From contig CAYGKA010000012.1 in assembly GCA_964350445.1 (NCBI GenBank), positions 26,029 to 90,028 on the forward strand: a stretch of DNA of 64,000 nucleotides, read 5' to 3'. Origin of the DNA: Hwanghaeella sp964350445. GTDB taxonomy: Bacteria; Pseudomonadota; Alphaproteobacteria; UBA8366; Aestuariispiraceae. Position numbers and translations under genes: made by a program. Shown one piece after another: positions 1 through 8,070 of the stretch (positions are counted from its first letter, which is position 1; the number at the start of each line of letters is the position of its first letter). A model generated the notes under the pieces. The model ran no database searches and was not told the DNA's origin. It saw only the letters and a list, made by a program, of their open reading frames with translations.

Positions 1-947
1 GCGTATAGCATATCGATGGCCGGCGTCTCGATCCCCACAAGACCACCGATTTCCGAGACAACGCCCAGAATGGCGTCCAACTCGATCGGTCGGCCCTTGT
101 CGAAGTCCTGCAGCATCGAGGTCCGGAACGGCCCCAGTTTTGCGCCTTCGACCAGCCTGTCCTCGATGGTCATCGGAAACGCGATGCCGACAGCGTTCGC
201 GACGGCTTGCGTCTCGCGCATGATCCGGCGGCTGACGTCGGAGACCTGAGCATCGGTACAGATCTGTTCCATCGTGCCCATGGTCGCGACCGACAGCGGA
301 TTGGAATGGACGTTGCCCCAAAGTTTGATCCAAGCGGCCGCCCGAATATCGTCGGCGACCGGTGCATCGAAGCCGGATCGTTTGAGCAGGTCCGCAACCT
401 TTTGCGTGGCGTCACCGTTCTTTCCGCTGGCGTCGCCGATCAGCAAGGTCTTCGGACCGACGGTATCGACGCGGCCGGGCGTGGGAATGGACGCGGCTAG
501 ATAAACCACGGCGCCCAGCACACGGTCGACCGGGATCAGTTGTCCGATACGTCCGGACGGGTCGCAACTCGTCAGGTCTCGGTCGGCGATCATCGCCGTC
601 TCCGGACCGGACACACCCTTGCAATACCACCACGGAATCCCGTTGATCGCGGGCATCACGAGAGTATCCGGGCCGATCAAAGGCGTGAGTGCGGGCAAGG
701 CGTGGATGATCTGATGCGCCTTCGTTGTCAGGATGACGAGGTCCTGCGGGCCGGCCGATGTCGTGTCGTCGGTCGCTTGGATGGGGACAGTGAAATCCGC
801 GCCCTCGAATTTCACGGTCAACCCTTTGGTGCGAACGGCTTCCAGCATTGCGCCGCGGGCGATCAGGGTCGGCGACAATCCCGCGCGCGCCATCATGCCG
901 GCCACGAAACAGCCGATCGCGCCGGCGCCGAAGACTGCGATCTTCAC
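1..947 (-). CDS. 2-dehydropantoate 2-reductase-like oxidoreductase (partial, C-terminus outside window)
   Basis: The readable part is 315 codons and runs off the left edge. It begins MKIAVFGAGAIGCFVAG, an N-terminal Rossmann nucleotide-binding motif (GxGxxG near residues 7-12). Around residues 205-220 it has WIKLWGNVHSNPLS, matching the Lys/Asn motif of the ketopantoate reductase C-terminal domain. Family enzymes reduce 2-ketopantoate with NADPH in pantothenate synthesis, but many paralogues act on other 2-oxoacids. I chose the GTG at 947 because GAGGTG lies a few bases upstream and no better start exists. It lies on the same strand as aapP, about 150 bp downstream, so it may be read from the same direction. 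The exact substrate is not decidable. Confidence 0.85.
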   Translation of the reverse strand, partial: MKIAVFGAGAIGCFVAGMMARAGLSPTLIARGAMLEAVRTKGLTVKFEGADFTVPIQATDDTTSAGPQDLVILTTKAHQIIHALPALTPLIGPDTLVMPAINGIPWWYCKGVSGPETAMIADRDLTSCDPSGRIGQLIPVDRVLGAVVYLAASIPTPGRVDTVGPKTLLIGDASGKNGDATQKVADLLKRSGFDAPVADDIRAAAWIKLWGNVHSNPLSVATMGTMEQICTDAQVSDVSRRIMRETQAVANAVGIAFPMTIEDRLVEGAKLGPFRTSMLQDFDKGRPIELDAILGVVSEIGGLVGIETPAIDMLY

Positions 948-1098
948 TTTATCACCTCGTTCGAATGGGCGTTCAGGTGGGGGAAAGGGAACGGGCGAAC
1001 GCAGCGTTACGACAGATGTCGATCGGCTACGTTCGCCCGCCCTCAAGCCAGACCTCCCCTCTGAATCGCTAGGGAGCCAGCTGCCATGTGGCTACGAC

Positions 1099-1872
1099 CT
1101 AGTGATGCAGGATCTGGCTTAAGAAGAGCTTTGTGCGCTCGGACTGCGGATTATTGAAAAACTCCTCCGGTTCGTTCTGTTCGATGACTTGTCCGCCATC
1201 CATGAAGATGACCCGGTTCGCCACTTTGCGTGCGAATCCCATTTCGTGGGTGACGCAAAGCATGGTCATACCGGATTCGGCCAAGTCGATCATTGTGTCC
1301 AGCACTTCGGAGATCATTTCCGGATCGAGGGCCGATGTCGGTTCATCGAACAGCATGATGGCGGGGTTCATGCACAGCGAACGCGCGATGGCGACACGCT
1401 GTTGTTGACCGCCGGACAACTGCCCCGGAAACTTCTTCGCCTGTTCGGGAATTTTCACCTTTTCCAGGAAATGCATGGCGGTTTCCTCGGCTTCCTTCCG
1501 AGGTGTTTTGCGAACCCAGATGGGCGCCAGCACGCAATTCTCCAGCACCGTCAGATGCGGGAACAGGTTGAAGTGCTGGAACACCATGCCAACTTCGCGG
1601 CGGATCGCGTCGATGTTTTTCAAGTCGTTTGTCAACTCGATGCCATCGACGAAAATGTCACCCTTCTGATGCTCCTCCAGCCGGTTGATGCAGCGGATCA
1701 TCGTCGACTTGCCGGAACCGGACGGGCCGCAGATGACGATACGCTCGCCCCGGTGAACCGTCAGATCGATATCCTTCAAGACGTGAAAATCGCCGTACCA
1801 TTTGTGCATGGAATTGATCTGGATCGCGATTTCGTCGGAAATCTTAAGTCCGGATGCTTGTACTTCAGCCAT
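1099..1872 (-). CDS. aapP: General L-amino-acid ABC transporter, ATP-binding protein AapP
   Basis: This is the cytoplasmic ATPase that powers the AapJQM importer. Visible motifs are Walker A GPSGSGKS, the Q-loop region VFQHFNLFPH, signature LSGGQQQR, Walker B IMLFDEPTSALD and the switch His in CVTHEMG. The length of 257 aa is normal for the polar amino-acid class. An upstream in-frame ATG at 1887 would add five residues, but the ATG at 1872 has GGAGGG seven bases upstream and matches the usual MAE start. It is the last gene of the minus-strand order aapJ-Q-M-P, 18 bp after aapM. The family transports a broad range of L-amino acids in rhizobia and relatives. Confidence 0.95.
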   Translation of the reverse strand: MAEVQASGLKISDEIAIQINSMHKWYGDFHVLKDIDLTVHRGERIVICGPSGSGKSTMIRCINRLEEHQKGDIFVDGIELTNDLKNIDAIRREVGMVFQHFNLFPHLTVLENCVLAPIWVRKTPRKEAEETAMHFLEKVKIPEQAKKFPGQLSGGQQQRVAIARSLCMNPAIMLFDEPTSALDPEMISEVLDTMIDLAESGMTMLCVTHEMGFARKVANRVIFMDGGQVIEQNEPEEFFNNPQSERTKLFLSQILHH

Positions 1873-1890
1873 AATATTGCCCTCCAAATC

Positions 1891-3198
1891 CTAGCGTTTG
1901 TGCCCGGTGTGCAGTTTTTTCTCGAGATAGATCGAGTACCGCGACATACCGAAACAGCAGACCAGGTAGATTGATCCAACGAAGATGTAGCCCGTGTGTT
2001 CCATGCCCAGCCATTGGGTCGACGTGACCGACTGTTTCATGGTCAGCAACAGGTCCAGAAGACCGATGATCGAAACCAGCGTCGTGTCCTTGAACAGGCC
2101 GATGAAGGTGGAAACGATGTTCGGTATGACGATCTTCAAGGCTTGCGGCAGAACCACCAGACGCATCGACATATTGTAGTTCAGACCGAGCGCATCGGCC
2201 GCCTCGAACTGCCCCTTTGGAATGGCCTGCAGCCCGCCGCGAACGACCTCCGCCATATAGGCAGACGAGAACAGCGACATGCCGACCAGCGCCCTGACCA
2301 GGTTGTCGAAGTCCACCCCTTCGGGCAGGAACAGCGGCAACATGAACTGGGCCATGAACAGGACGGTAATCAGTGGGACGGATCGGATCAGTTCGATGAA
2401 CCCGATGCAGAGCATCTGGATCAGCGGCATGTTGTTGGCCCGACGCCCCAGCGCCAGCACGATACCGAACGGCAAGGAAACGCCGATCGCCACCGTCGAG
2501 AGGACGAGGGTCAGCATGAAGCCGCCGAACTTGTTCGTCCCGATAACCTCCAGCCCGAATCCGAAGGACAGGAAGTACATGACGGCAATCACATAGGCGA
2601 GGCCGAAGCCGAACATGGACTGCCCGGGATTGTGCTGTTGCTTGCCCCTGAAGCCCAGGAACAGTCCGCCGGCGCCCAGGGCCAACGAGATGACGATTCC
2701 CGCTGTGGACTGCAGCGTCGTCATTTCAATCGGGCCGTGCAGCAATGCCGTGGCGACCCAAGGGAAGATGAAGAGCATCAGCGGTCCGGCGATTTTCCGG
2801 CCCGGAATCTTTTCGAACATCACGGGCAGAAGCCCGATGATCAGCAGGATGCCGGTCAGGTTCGGCCGCCAATAGGCTGTGGGGTCATACGGCCCATACA
2901 TGAATTGGTCGAAACGGGCGTCCACGAACCCCCAGCACGCGCCCACGGGTTCGCCGACATAGCGCTCGAGACAATCCTGGAAGTCCTTGGCGTCCCATAC
3001 AGCCTTCAGAATGGCCCAGTCGAAGATGGCCCAAGCCAGCCACGCGATGAGCCCTGCGGAGACCACTGTCCCCAAGCCGTAATACCAGGTACTGAACAAG
3101 TTCACCCGGATCCAATGAATGGGGCCGACCTCGCTAGCGGGCGGCGGTAGAGCCGGATGCAGTTCGGTTCTTACGTACGCGATGTTTTCTTTGGACAT
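1891..3198 (-). CDS. aapM: General L-amino-acid ABC transporter permease AapM
   Basis: This inner-membrane permease is 435 aa with several hydrophobic segments. The permease domain fills roughly residues 215-425, and the cytoplasmic EAA loop is visible as QFEAADALGLNYNMSMRLVV. The long N-terminal part, with a soluble stretch near residues 70-110 containing two spaced Cys, is typical of AapM rather than of short HisM-type permeases. It starts three bases after the aapQ stop, with GGAGAG inside the end of aapQ as ribosome-binding site, so translation is likely coupled. With AapQ it should form the heteromeric membrane channel fed by AapJ. Confidence 0.93.
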   Translation of the reverse strand: MSKENIAYVRTELHPALPPPASEVGPIHWIRVNLFSTWYYGLGTVVSAGLIAWLAWAIFDWAILKAVWDAKDFQDCLERYVGEPVGACWGFVDARFDQFMYGPYDPTAYWRPNLTGILLIIGLLPVMFEKIPGRKIAGPLMLFIFPWVATALLHGPIEMTTLQSTAGIVISLALGAGGLFLGFRGKQQHNPGQSMFGFGLAYVIAVMYFLSFGFGLEVIGTNKFGGFMLTLVLSTVAIGVSLPFGIVLALGRRANNMPLIQMLCIGFIELIRSVPLITVLFMAQFMLPLFLPEGVDFDNLVRALVGMSLFSSAYMAEVVRGGLQAIPKGQFEAADALGLNYNMSMRLVVLPQALKIVIPNIVSTFIGLFKDTTLVSIIGLLDLLLTMKQSVTSTQWLGMEHTGYIFVGSIYLVCCFGMSRYSIYLEKKLHTGHKR

Positions 3199-3201
3199 GG
3201 C

Positions 3202-4431
3202 TTATCTCTCCACCAGCGCGACGCTCTTGTTGTACCAGTTCATGAACAGTGAAATCACCAGCGAGATCGTGAGGTAGACCCCCATGGTCATGGCAATGAT
3301 TTCCACCGCGTTGCCGGTTTGGTTGAGAGAAACGCCCGTGAAGATGTTGACCAGATCGGGATATCCGATGGCAACGGCGAGCGACGAGTTCTTGGTCAGG
3401 TTCAGATACTGGCTGGTCATCGGCGGGACGATGACGCGCATCGCCTGCGGGATGATGACCTTCCGCATCGTGATGTTGGGACGAAGCCCGAGGGCGAACG
3501 CCGCCTCCGTCTGTCCGTGACTGACCGATTGGATGCCCGAGCGAACTGATTCCGCGATGAAGGCGCCGGTATAGACGACAAGCGCCAGCAGAAGCCCCAT
3601 CATGCCGCCCGGAAGCGTGGCGCCCCCGCGGAGGTTGAACCTACCGGGTTCGGGAAGGTCCCACCCGATCGGGCCGCCCATGACCAAATACGCGACGACG
3701 GGGAACAGGATGAGCATCGCGATCGATGTCAATAGAACGGGGAAGGGCTGTCCTGTCGCGTCCTGTCGCTTCTTTGCCCATTTGGCGATGAAGACGATCC
3801 CGACGATCGCGAGTGCGAATGCGATCGGGATGGCCTGCCAGCCGGGATTCAGAATTGCGTTCGGATAGTTGATGCCGCGTTGGGAGATGAAGACCATATC
3901 CAGGCCAAAGAGGTTGAACGCCCCCAATTCCCGCTTGCCGTCGATCGTTTCGAACAATTCCGGCAATGTCAGCCAAACCGCAAAATACCAAATGAAAATA
4001 TGAAGCAGCAGCGGAATGTTCCGCATAACTTCGACATAGCAGGACGCCAGAAAATTGATCAGCGGGTTCTTGCTCAATCGCAGAACCCCCATAATGAACC
4101 CGACGATCGTCGCCAGGACCACACCAATCGCGGAAATCACCAGCGTATTCACCAGGCCGAGAAAGAACACGTCGCCGTGGGTTGACGAGTTCACGTCGAA
4201 ATCAGTGAGATTGAACTCCGCACTCGTCGGATTGAATCCGGCGATTTGGCTCAAGAACCCGAAACCCGGGCTCAATCCCCGCGACGCCATGTTCGTGGCC
4301 GTGTTATTTACGATATAGCCGATAAATGCGACGAAAAGCGAAATCACCAGCACCTGCATGATGATTGCTCTCGTGCGTCTATCGTACCACCAACTTGCGC
4401 CGCCTCCGGCGCGTTCGGCTTCGACCGCCAT
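3202..4431 (-). CDS. aapQ: General L-amino-acid ABC transporter permease AapQ
   Basis: This is a 409-aa inner-membrane permease. Residues about 130-400 hold the HisM-type permease fold, including the EAA loop GQTEAAFALGLRPNITMRKV and the conserved NLTKNSSLAVAIGYPDLV segment. The N-terminus starts with a basic cytoplasmic stretch followed by a hydrophobic segment, as in AapQ and BztB. GAGGT lies just upstream of the ATG. A 383-bp gap with a strong double hairpin separates it from aapJ, so the binding-protein message is probably made in excess over the permease message. It lies directly upstream of aapM. Confidence 0.93.
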   Translation of the reverse strand: MAVEAERAGGGASWWYDRRTRAIIMQVLVISLFVAFIGYIVNNTATNMASRGLSPGFGFLSQIAGFNPTSAEFNLTDFDVNSSTHGDVFFLGLVNTLVISAIGVVLATIVGFIMGVLRLSKNPLINFLASCYVEVMRNIPLLLHIFIWYFAVWLTLPELFETIDGKRELGAFNLFGLDMVFISQRGINYPNAILNPGWQAIPIAFALAIVGIVFIAKWAKKRQDATGQPFPVLLTSIAMLILFPVVAYLVMGGPIGWDLPEPGRFNLRGGATLPGGMMGLLLALVVYTGAFIAESVRSGIQSVSHGQTEAAFALGLRPNITMRKVIIPQAMRVIVPPMTSQYLNLTKNSSLAVAIGYPDLVNIFTGVSLNQTGNAVEIIAMTMGVYLTISLVISLFMNWYNKSVALVER

Positions 4432-4814
4432 TTTCTTACCTCGCCTCTACGTCACCCAATAAAACCTGTTCGTATCATTTTTGGTAACCAGCCCATCTGA
4501 TCCGTAGGCCTTTGGTTCCCTAAGTCTGTCACCGGGCGTTTCGCTATCGGCCCGGAAAGTCCATTCCTCCCCCACTTGAACTACGCTGCGTAAAATCGAC
4601 AAACGAAATACGGATTAAATTAGAATTTTAACACACGCCCGAGGCCTGAAATTCGCGGCCGGTAGCGCCAGTCTGCAAGGATTCGCCAGTCAGCAAGAGT
4701 TTCGAAGGAAGCGTGCCCGGAAACGACACGAGGCGGGCCATCGGCGCAGTTTCGCCGAAGACCCGCCTCGCACTTAGGCTATTTCACAACAAGCCCCGTT
4801 CGGTAAGCTTGTTC
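4432..4814. other. aapJ-aapQ intergenic region
   Basis: This 383-bp stretch separates the end of aapJ from the start of aapQ, both read on the minus strand. I see no convincing coding frame in it. Its aapJ-proximal part holds the strong hairpin annotated at 4729-4770. The remainder (about 4440-4680) is comparatively AT-rich around 4590-4640, which could hold a second promoter for aapQMP, but I cannot identify -35/-10 boxes with confidence. Confidence 0.6.
4729..4770 (-). terminator. Two-tier hairpin after aapJ (attenuator or mRNA-stabilising stem)
   Basis: The plus strand reads CGAGGCGGG, then TCGGCG, loop CAGTTT, CGCCGA, and finally CCCGCCTCG, giving an outer 9-bp and an inner 6-bp perfect stem. 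It lies 45 bp past the aapJ stop in the direction of transcription. There is no clean T run, so it is more likely a partial terminator or 3-prime stabiliser that lets aapJ be expressed above aapQMP. Confidence 0.7.
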
Positions 4815-5828
4815 TTACCGGAACGGCGGGGAATACAGGATCCCGCCCTTGGTCCACAGCGCGTTCACGCCACGGGCCAGACCGAGAGCCGTATTCGGGC
4901 CGATGTTACGGTCATAGCTTTCGCCATAGTTGCCAACCGCTGCAATCGCGCGGGCAGCCCACTCGTTGTCCAGACCGATCATCGTGCCGAGATCGCCTTC
5001 AACGCCCATCAGACGACGGATTTCCGGGTTGTTGGAACCCTTCATCTGTTCAACGTTGGCGGCGGTAACGCCCAGCTCTTCGGCCGTGATCATCGCGTTC
5101 AGCGTCCAGCGAGCGATATCGCCCCATTGGTTGTCGCCATGGCGAACCAGCGGGCCGAGAGGCTCCTTGGAGATGATTTCCGGCAGAACAACGTGCTCGT
5201 CCGGATTGGACAGAACGACACGTGTCGCGGCCAGACCCGACCGGTCGGTCGTGTAAACGTCGCAGGCACCGCTTTCGTAGTTCTGGCGGGCTTCGGCGTT
5301 GTCTTCGATGACGATCGGCGTGAAGGTCATGTTGTTGGCGCGGAAGTAGTCGGCCAAGTTCAACTCGGTCGTCGTACCGGTCTGAATGCAGACGGAAGCG
5401 CCGTCCAGTTCCAGGGCGGATTTGACGCCGAGATCGGCCTTCACCATGAAGCCCTGGCCGTCATAGTAGTTGACGCCGATGAACTCGAAACCGAGGTCGG
5501 TGTCACGGCTGAAGGTCCACGTGGTGTTACGGGCCAGAACGTCGATTTCGCCGGACTGCAACGCGGGGAAGCGCGTCTTACCGGTGGTCGGCGTAAACTT
5601 GACCGCTTTCGGGTCGCCGAGAACGGCGGCGGCCATGGCGCGGCAGAAGTCGACGTCGAAGCCGGCCCACTCGCCCTTGTCGTCGGGCGACGCGAAACCG
5701 GCGAGACCGGTCGTCACGCCACAATCGATGTAACCTTTTGCCTTCACGTCATCGAGCGTCCCAGCGCTCGCAACGGTCGAGCACAGCAGCGATGCTGCGC
5801 CCGCAGTCAGAAGGGTTTTGAGCTTCAT
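4815..5828 (-). CDS. aapJ: General L-amino-acid ABC transporter substrate-binding protein AapJ
   Basis: This periplasmic receptor delivers amino acids to AapQM. It is 337 aa, close to the family length of about 340. An N-terminal signal peptide is clear (MKLKTLLTAGAASLLCSTV, cleavage near ASA). The mature part has the family patterns YIDCGVTTGLAGFASPDDKG, GFDVDFCRAMAAAVLGD, QSGEIDVLARNTTWTFSRD and CDVYTTDRSGLAATR. AGGGGT lies upstream of the ATG. It is the first gene of the aap operon, and the 417-bp region before it should carry the promoter. A paralogue is present at 60041-61057. Confidence 0.95.
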   Translation of the reverse strand: MKLKTLLTAGAASLLCSTVASAGTLDDVKAKGYIDCGVTTGLAGFASPDDKGEWAGFDVDFCRAMAAAVLGDPKAVKFTPTTGKTRFPALQSGEIDVLARNTTWTFSRDTDLGFEFIGVNYYDGQGFMVKADLGVKSALELDGASVCIQTGTTTELNLADYFRANNMTFTPIVIEDNAEARQNYESGACDVYTTDRSGLAATRVVLSNPDEHVVLPEIISKEPLGPLVRHGDNQWGDIARWTLNAMITAEELGVTAANVEQMKGSNNPEIRRLMGVEGDLGTMIGLDNEWAARAIAAVGNYGESYDRNIGPNTALGLARGVNALWTKGGILYSPPFR

Positions 5829-6245
5829 TATGCAGATACCCCTATATCCTCAGGTTTAAGAACCTACGCGGCTTCAACGCCCGACCGACCTAACGGCGTG
5901 CGGCCCGACAGAAGCGGGAATGCAAGCACTGCAATGGAATCGGTCAAGTAAAGAAGCCCCCTAGCTTAAAGCCGGTTGGCTGGTAATTTCGCCCGCGCCC
6001 CCTGGATCTGATGCCCTGGGTGGCCGGGCCCCAGCCTTCCGCCTGAATTAAGAGTGGCACCGCAAATCTGGTTTGGCCAGACGTTAATTTGCTGATTGTT
6101 GCCGATTTGTGGCCCTATTCGTGAGTTCAGCGAACAAACGGCACCGTTCTGCGGGGGTGCAGTCCGGGATTCAGCAGGTTTTGGCGCTTTGGCATGGATT
6201 CTGCTTTCCATTTTCGTGCGGCTAATTCCGCAGGAGGATTGAACT
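5829..6245. promoter_or_regulatory. Divergent intergenic region between aapJ and a FlaF-like gene
   Basis: This 417-bp region lies between two divergently read genes and should hold both promoters. A short palindrome AGGTTTAAGAACCT is at 5852-5865, 24 bp before the aapJ start, placed where a repressor could act. I found no clear sigma-54 (-24/-12) element, although aap operons are often nitrogen controlled. No convincing gene is seen in either strand; an 81-codon minus frame at 5966-6211 has no recognisable features. Confidence 0.45.
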
Positions 6246-6662
6246 ATGCTTATTCGTAAAGACAGCCCCGCAGAAGCGGATCCGGATGTCGGGTTCTCCC
6301 GGGCGGCCGATGAGGAGCACCTGATCGACGACCTGGCACGACCCTTTCTGGATCTTGCGCAAAAATTCGAAACGGCCCAACGGAACGAGGTCGATACCGA
6401 GACGTGGTATGCGATCCTGGATGCGAACGTCTTCTTCTGGCGGTTCGTGGCAAACTATTTGCCCGGACAATTGGACAAGACGGCGTCCGCTGAAACCGGC
6501 GAAATGCTGGTCCGCATCGGCGATTTCATGCAGCACGCCTGCCTGAAGCTTCGGCGCGGTCGTGACGATGTACTGGAACAGCGCGTGATCGAACTGAACC
6601 TGAACATGTGCGGACAGATATTGAGCCTGCGGCAGGAAATGCTTGGCCTGCAGGAGGCATGA
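6246..6662 (+). CDS. Small helical protein, possibly FlaF-like
   Basis: This 138-aa soluble protein has no signal peptide and is predicted by eye to be all-helical. A GCAGGAGGA ribosome-binding site lies directly upstream. Residues about 25-130 contain WYAILDANVFFWRFVANYL and, later, VIELNLNMCGQIL. This N..FW.....L / F....L..G..D..IELN..M spacing resembles FlaF, a small regulator of flagellin synthesis in alphaproteobacteria. The resemblance is by pattern only, and no other flagellar structural gene is adjacent; cheZ is 18 kb away. It could equally be an unrelated conserved hypothetical. A long hairpin follows the stop. Confidence 0.7.
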   Translation: MLIRKDSPAEADPDVGFSRAADEEHLIDDLARPFLDLAQKFETAQRNEVDTETWYAILDANVFFWRFVANYLPGQLDKTASAETGEMLVRIGDFMQHACLKLRRGRDDVLEQRVIELNLNMCGQILSLRQEMLGLQEA

Positions 6663-6676
6663 GACGCTATGGCGGG

Positions 6677-6711
6677 CCTGTTTGGTGCTGTTGAGGGCAG
6701 CACCATCCAGG
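6677..6711 (+). terminator. Hairpin after the FlaF-like gene
   Basis: TGGTGCTG (6683-6690) pairs with CAGCACCA (6698-6705) around a 7-base loop, and CCTG/CAGG extend the stem outward. It starts 15 bp after the stop codon. No T run follows, so intrinsic termination is uncertain. Confidence 0.5.
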
Positions 6712-6976
6712 GCCGCTAAAGCCTCTCACCCGTAATTCCGCATTCCGCCGATTGCCGGTGGTTCGGACTGTGATGTTGAAGGATGGACTGTGTCCGGCCG
6801 ACTCGGCACGTCGGCGCTGGCCGCCGCACGATGACGTGATCTGCGGTCAACAGTGAATTCCGCCCGAGGGCGGAGAAACCGGCCATCCAGCCGTTGCTCC
6901 CCACACTTCTGCACCTATGATGTCTTCCGGCGGCCTTTGGCCGGCGGCACAATCATATCCAAGCATATCAAAGTGA

Positions 6977-6995
6977 AGGCCGGTACAGCCGGCCT
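6977..6995 (+). promoter_or_regulatory. Inverted repeat in the DenD-like gene leader
   Basis: AGGCCGG and CCGGCCT flank a 5-base spacer, ending a few bases before the GGGGGAG ribosome-binding site of the gene at 7010. It could be an operator or a leader hairpin that controls ribosome access. No regulator gene is adjacent. Confidence 0.4.
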
Positions 6996-7009
6996 CCGGG
7001 GGAGAAGCG

Positions 7010-7996
7010 ATGAAGGTAGTGATCACGGGTGGTACCGGTTTCATCGGCACACGGCTGGCGCGGAAGATTTTGGACAAGGGCACGTTGACCGGCCCATCCG
7101 GGAAGCAGGAGAGGGTCGACGAAATCGTCTTGTTTGATGTCGCGCTGCCCCCGGAATTGCCGGCCGGGATGGATGAACGCGTTTCCATGCGCCAGGGCGA
7201 AATCGCCGACAAGGCAACCGTGGATTCCCTGATTGATCAGCCCGATATCGGCGTTTTCCATTTGGCCTCGGTCGTCAGCGGCGGCGGGGAAAAGGACTTC
7301 GACCTCGCCATGCGCGTCAATCTGGACGGTGGGCGATACGTCTTGGATGCATGCCGCGCGCAGGGCTCGAAACCGCGGATACTCTTCACGAGTTCGATTG
7401 CGACCTTCGGCGGGGCGGCGATGCCCGACGTCGTGGGGGATTTGGTCAAACAAACACCGCAAACCACTTACGGCATGACCAAGGCCGTCCTGGAACTGAT
7501 GATAAACGACTATACGCGCAAGGGGTTCCTGGACGGGCGAAGCGCGCGCCTGCCGACGGTCATCATCCGTCCGGGCAAGCCGAACGCGGCCGCCAGCAGC
7601 TTCTTCAGCGGCATGTTCCGCGAACCGTTGGCCGGCGTCGACTGCAAGATACCGGTTCCGCTGGATGTCCGGCATCCGGTGATCGGATACAGAACGGTCG
7701 TCGATGGGATCCTGGCCTTGTACGAGGCCGGCAGCGACGCGATCGGCGACGACCGCACCTTCACCCTTCCGAGCACCAGCGCCACCGTCGCGGAATTGAT
7801 GGAGGCGCTGAACCGTGTGGCTGGTGATCGACCCTTGGGCAAACTGACGGTGGAGCCGGACCCGTTCATTCAGGAAATCGTCAAGAACTGGCCGCGCGCG
7901 GCAAGTGCGGAACGGGCATTGGCGTTGGGATTGCCGCATGACGACAGTCTCGACGACATCGTCCGCGCCTATATCGCCGACTATGTGGATGCATAG
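7010..7996 (+). CDS. denD: SDR-family dehydrogenase, DenD-like (D-erythronate dehydrogenase family)
   Basis: This 328-aa cytoplasmic extended short-chain dehydrogenase/epimerase has the nucleotide motif GGTGFIG at residues 7-13. The catalytic pair Y154 and K158 sits in TTYGMTK, with TSSIATFG before it. The insert SARLPTVIIRPGKPNAAASS is characteristic of the DenD group, which oxidises four-carbon sugar acids at C2; sister enzymes act on uronates and nucleoside-diphosphate sugars. A strong GGGGGAG ribosome-binding site precedes the ATG. It leads a same-strand trio with an SDR (8071) and a PfkB kinase (9172), opposite a sugar-acid dehydratase, which supports a role in sugar-acid breakdown. Assignment to D-erythronate is by family resemblance only. 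Confidence 0.85.
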   Translation: MKVVITGGTGFIGTRLARKILDKGTLTGPSGKQERVDEIVLFDVALPPELPAGMDERVSMRQGEIADKATVDSLIDQPDIGVFHLASVVSGGGEKDFDLAMRVNLDGGRYVLDACRAQGSKPRILFTSSIATFGGAAMPDVVGDLVKQTPQTTYGMTKAVLELMINDYTRKGFLDGRSARLPTVIIRPGKPNAAASSFFSGMFREPLAGVDCKIPVPLDVRHPVIGYRTVVDGILALYEAGSDAIGDDRTFTLPSTSATVAELMEALNRVAGDRPLGKLTVEPDPFIQEIVKNWPRAASAERALALGLPHDDSLDDIVRAYIADYVDA

Positions 7997-8070
7997 TCAC
8001 GCGGACGGGTAATTTAAAGGGCGTGTAGGCCGCGGCCGGCACGAGACGGAACGTTTGGGGGAGTATCGTC

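Larger units (their letters stand above)
6663..7009. other. Intergenic region before the sugar-acid cluster
   Basis: The 347-bp gap contains the hairpins annotated at 6677-6711 and 6977-6995. Frames on both strands here look non-coding (arginine- and proline-rich shadow translations). The promoter for the DenD-like gene should lie in its right half. Confidence 0.5.

Noticed and set aside
1189..1974. A 261-codon plus-strand open frame opposite aapP
   Set aside because: It is antisense to a clear ABC ATPase, rich in His, Arg and Asp as expected from the complement of GC-rich coding DNA, and has no recognisable motif.
5829..6245. Sigma-54 promoter for aapJ
   Set aside because: A TGGCAC at 6052-6057 lacks a TTGC at the proper spacing, and on the minus strand no -24/-12 pair is found.
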